From Prevotella sp. (GTDB lineage Bacteria > Bacteroidota > Bacteroidia > Bacteroidales > Bacteroidaceae): a DNA stretch of 31,567 nucleotides. The position numbers and the translations under genes are program-made. Shown here in pieces: positions 30,724 to 31,567 of this stretch. Numbering within the stretch: the first letter of the stretch is position 1; every line of letters begins with the position of its first letter. The notes beneath the pieces were generated by a model. It was not told where the DNA came from. It made no database searches and saw only the letters and a program-made list of their open reading frames with translations. Location of the stretch: contig DLZV01000034.1 in assembly GCA_003447235.1 (NCBI GenBank), forward strand, positions 25,948 to 57,514, written 5' to 3'.

Positions 30724-31203
30724 ATGAGAAGAAAAAAGCTGTTTCTGATAGCCGCCATCGCCATCACGACGGGTGCTACCGCAAGAGATTACATCACCGT
30801 CACGACCAACCAGCATGACTCCCATGCGTATGCGCCGGGCGAGGTCAAGGCCATCACGTTCTCTGGCAACACCATGCAGGTGAACAAGCAGGACGGCACC
30901 GACAGCTATCGTCTCTCCGACATCGACGAGGTCATCTTCAGTCTTGCCACGGGCGTCTATGGACTGAAGGCCGACGGTGGTCGCCTCACGCTTAACGCCC
31001 GCCCGGGTGAGAACATCATCCACGTCAAGGGCTACGACCCCTCGCGCAAGTACTGCATGGGCATCTTCAGCGCCTCGGGCCGCAAGGTCAAGAGCGACGC
31101 CGACTGGAAGGGCCAGCCCATCGACCTCACGGCCTTCTCGGGTGGTGTCTATCATGTGAAGATCAACGAGACCACATTCAAGTTTAGCAAATTCAACGCA
31201 TAA
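30724..31203 (+). CDS. Small secreted protein with T9SS-like C-terminal domain
   Basis: I start at 30724 (MRRKKLFLIAAIAITTGATA) because that gives a clean signal peptide; an in-frame ATG at 30712 adds four residues. The mature protein of ~138 residues has two parts. The first, VKAITFSGNTMQVNKQDGTD and SYRLSDIDEVIFS, is a beta module frequent in Bacteroidota exported proteins. The second, from about residue 85, has the pattern of a type IX secretion C-terminal sorting domain (GENIIHVKGYD, MGIFSASGRKV, GVYHVKINETTFKFSKF). It therefore carries almost no passenger between signal and sorting domain. Function is unknown. It is monocistronic with a terminator downstream. Confidence 0.8.
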   Translation: MRRKKLFLIAAIAITTGATARDYITVTTNQHDSHAYAPGEVKAITFSGNTMQVNKQDGTDSYRLSDIDEVIFSLATGVYGLKADGGRLTLNARPGENIIHVKGYDPSRKYCMGIFSASGRKVKSDADWKGQPIDLTAFSGGVYHVKINETTFKFSKFNA

Positions 31204-31277
31204 TACACTTCGTCTGTTTAACATCACTATATTTGTTTGGTAAATACGCCGCGAGGGCGTTCATTTTCTTCATCGAG

Positions 31278-31320
31278 AAGGGCAAGCGACATAGCTCTCG
31301 TCGCTTGCCCTTTCCATTTA
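31278..31320 (+). terminator. Terminator after the small secreted-protein gene
   Basis: A perfect 13-bp stem AAGGGCAAGCGAC (31278-31290 with 31300-31312) has a 9-nt loop and is followed by the T-rich TCCATTTATTCTTTTC. Confidence 0.8.
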
Positions 31321-31397
31321 TTCTTTTCTTTTCCATTTCCCTTTTCCATTCCCTTTTTAGAATACAACTCGACCTGTACGGTTGAAATTACCCAATA

Positions 31398-31567
31398 CGC
31401 CCTGAAAGGGCAGAAGTTCCTAGCCCAGGGCAACGCCCTGGGTAGTTATGAACGCCAATCTGTCGCCCTGTAAGGGCAAAAGCTTTAAAGAACCAGGCTA
31501 TAAACAATTCTTTTGCCCTTACAGGGCGTCTTGTTGATTGCTATTATACCCAGGGCGATGCCCTGGG
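31398..31567. repeat. REP/BIME-like palindromic repeat cluster, cut by the window end
   Basis: Small palindromes alternate: GCCCT-GAA-AGGGC (31399-31411), CCCAGGGC-AAC-GCCCTGGG (31424-31442), GCCCT-GTA-AGGGC (31465-31477), its inverse (31515-31527) and CCCAGGGC-GAT-GCCCTGGG (31549-31567). The third and fourth, with their AAAAG/CTTTT edges (31465-31482 and 31510-31527), form one 18-bp inverted repeat. Such clusters recur between genes in many Bacteroidales. No gene is seen between 31204 and the end. Confidence 0.8.

Overview
The window reads as a chromosomal segment of a Bacteroidales bacterium, most likely Prevotella or a close relative. Three things support this. The housekeeping genes are of the Bacteroidota type (a fused SecDF, a rubrerythrin, MenA, and a YbeY with the HGILHLCGIND motif). 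Gene starts repeatedly follow the Bacteroidota promoter pattern TAnnTTTG, often with TTG/TTTG about 19 nt upstream. Several secreted proteins end in the Prevotella-like tail G(L/I)YIVNGxKxxV(K/R). I see no rRNA, tRNA, CRISPR array, transposase or phage gene.

Layout. 0.1-5.3 kb is housekeeping: dusB (-), then rubrerythrin and a YfcE-type phosphodiesterase (+), a small membrane-anchored protein (-), and a + operon ruvB-coaD-ybeY closed by a strong terminator. 5.36-5.89 kb has no gene; it holds short tandem repeats and a 260-bp nested palindromic element. 5.96-13.4 kb holds secDF, a rhomboid protease plus a membrane-anchored endonuclease/exonuclease/phosphatase protein, HU, and menA followed by a CPBP protease.

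13.7-25.4 kb is an accessory locus of secreted proteins, all on the minus strand, in three apparent transcription units. The two outer units are diverged duplicates of one cassette: conserved promoter and leader, an ~815-residue secreted protein, a 64-72-residue peptide without signal sequence, a conserved 22-nt stem-loop touching the peptide's stop codon, and a terminator with shared ATGGACG arms. The middle unit encodes a third small peptide that resembles the others only at its N-terminus, a 349-residue secreted protein, and a large GH2 beta-galactosidase. No SusC/SusD pair, peptide maturase or exporter is present, so the peptides' role is open. This duplicated cassette is the most interesting part of the window.

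25.4-26.3 kb is a gene-free, repeat-rich stretch with dispersed AACAATGT- and AACGTTAA-type repeats, a pyrimidine-rich tract and a ~100-bp nearly pure A/T island. 26.4-30.3 kb is a minus-strand pair: a membrane-spanning TPR/HTH regulator followed by a GH20 beta-hexosaminidase. A small secreted protein with a T9SS-like C-terminal module follows on the plus strand. The window ends inside a REP/BIME-like palindromic repeat cluster.
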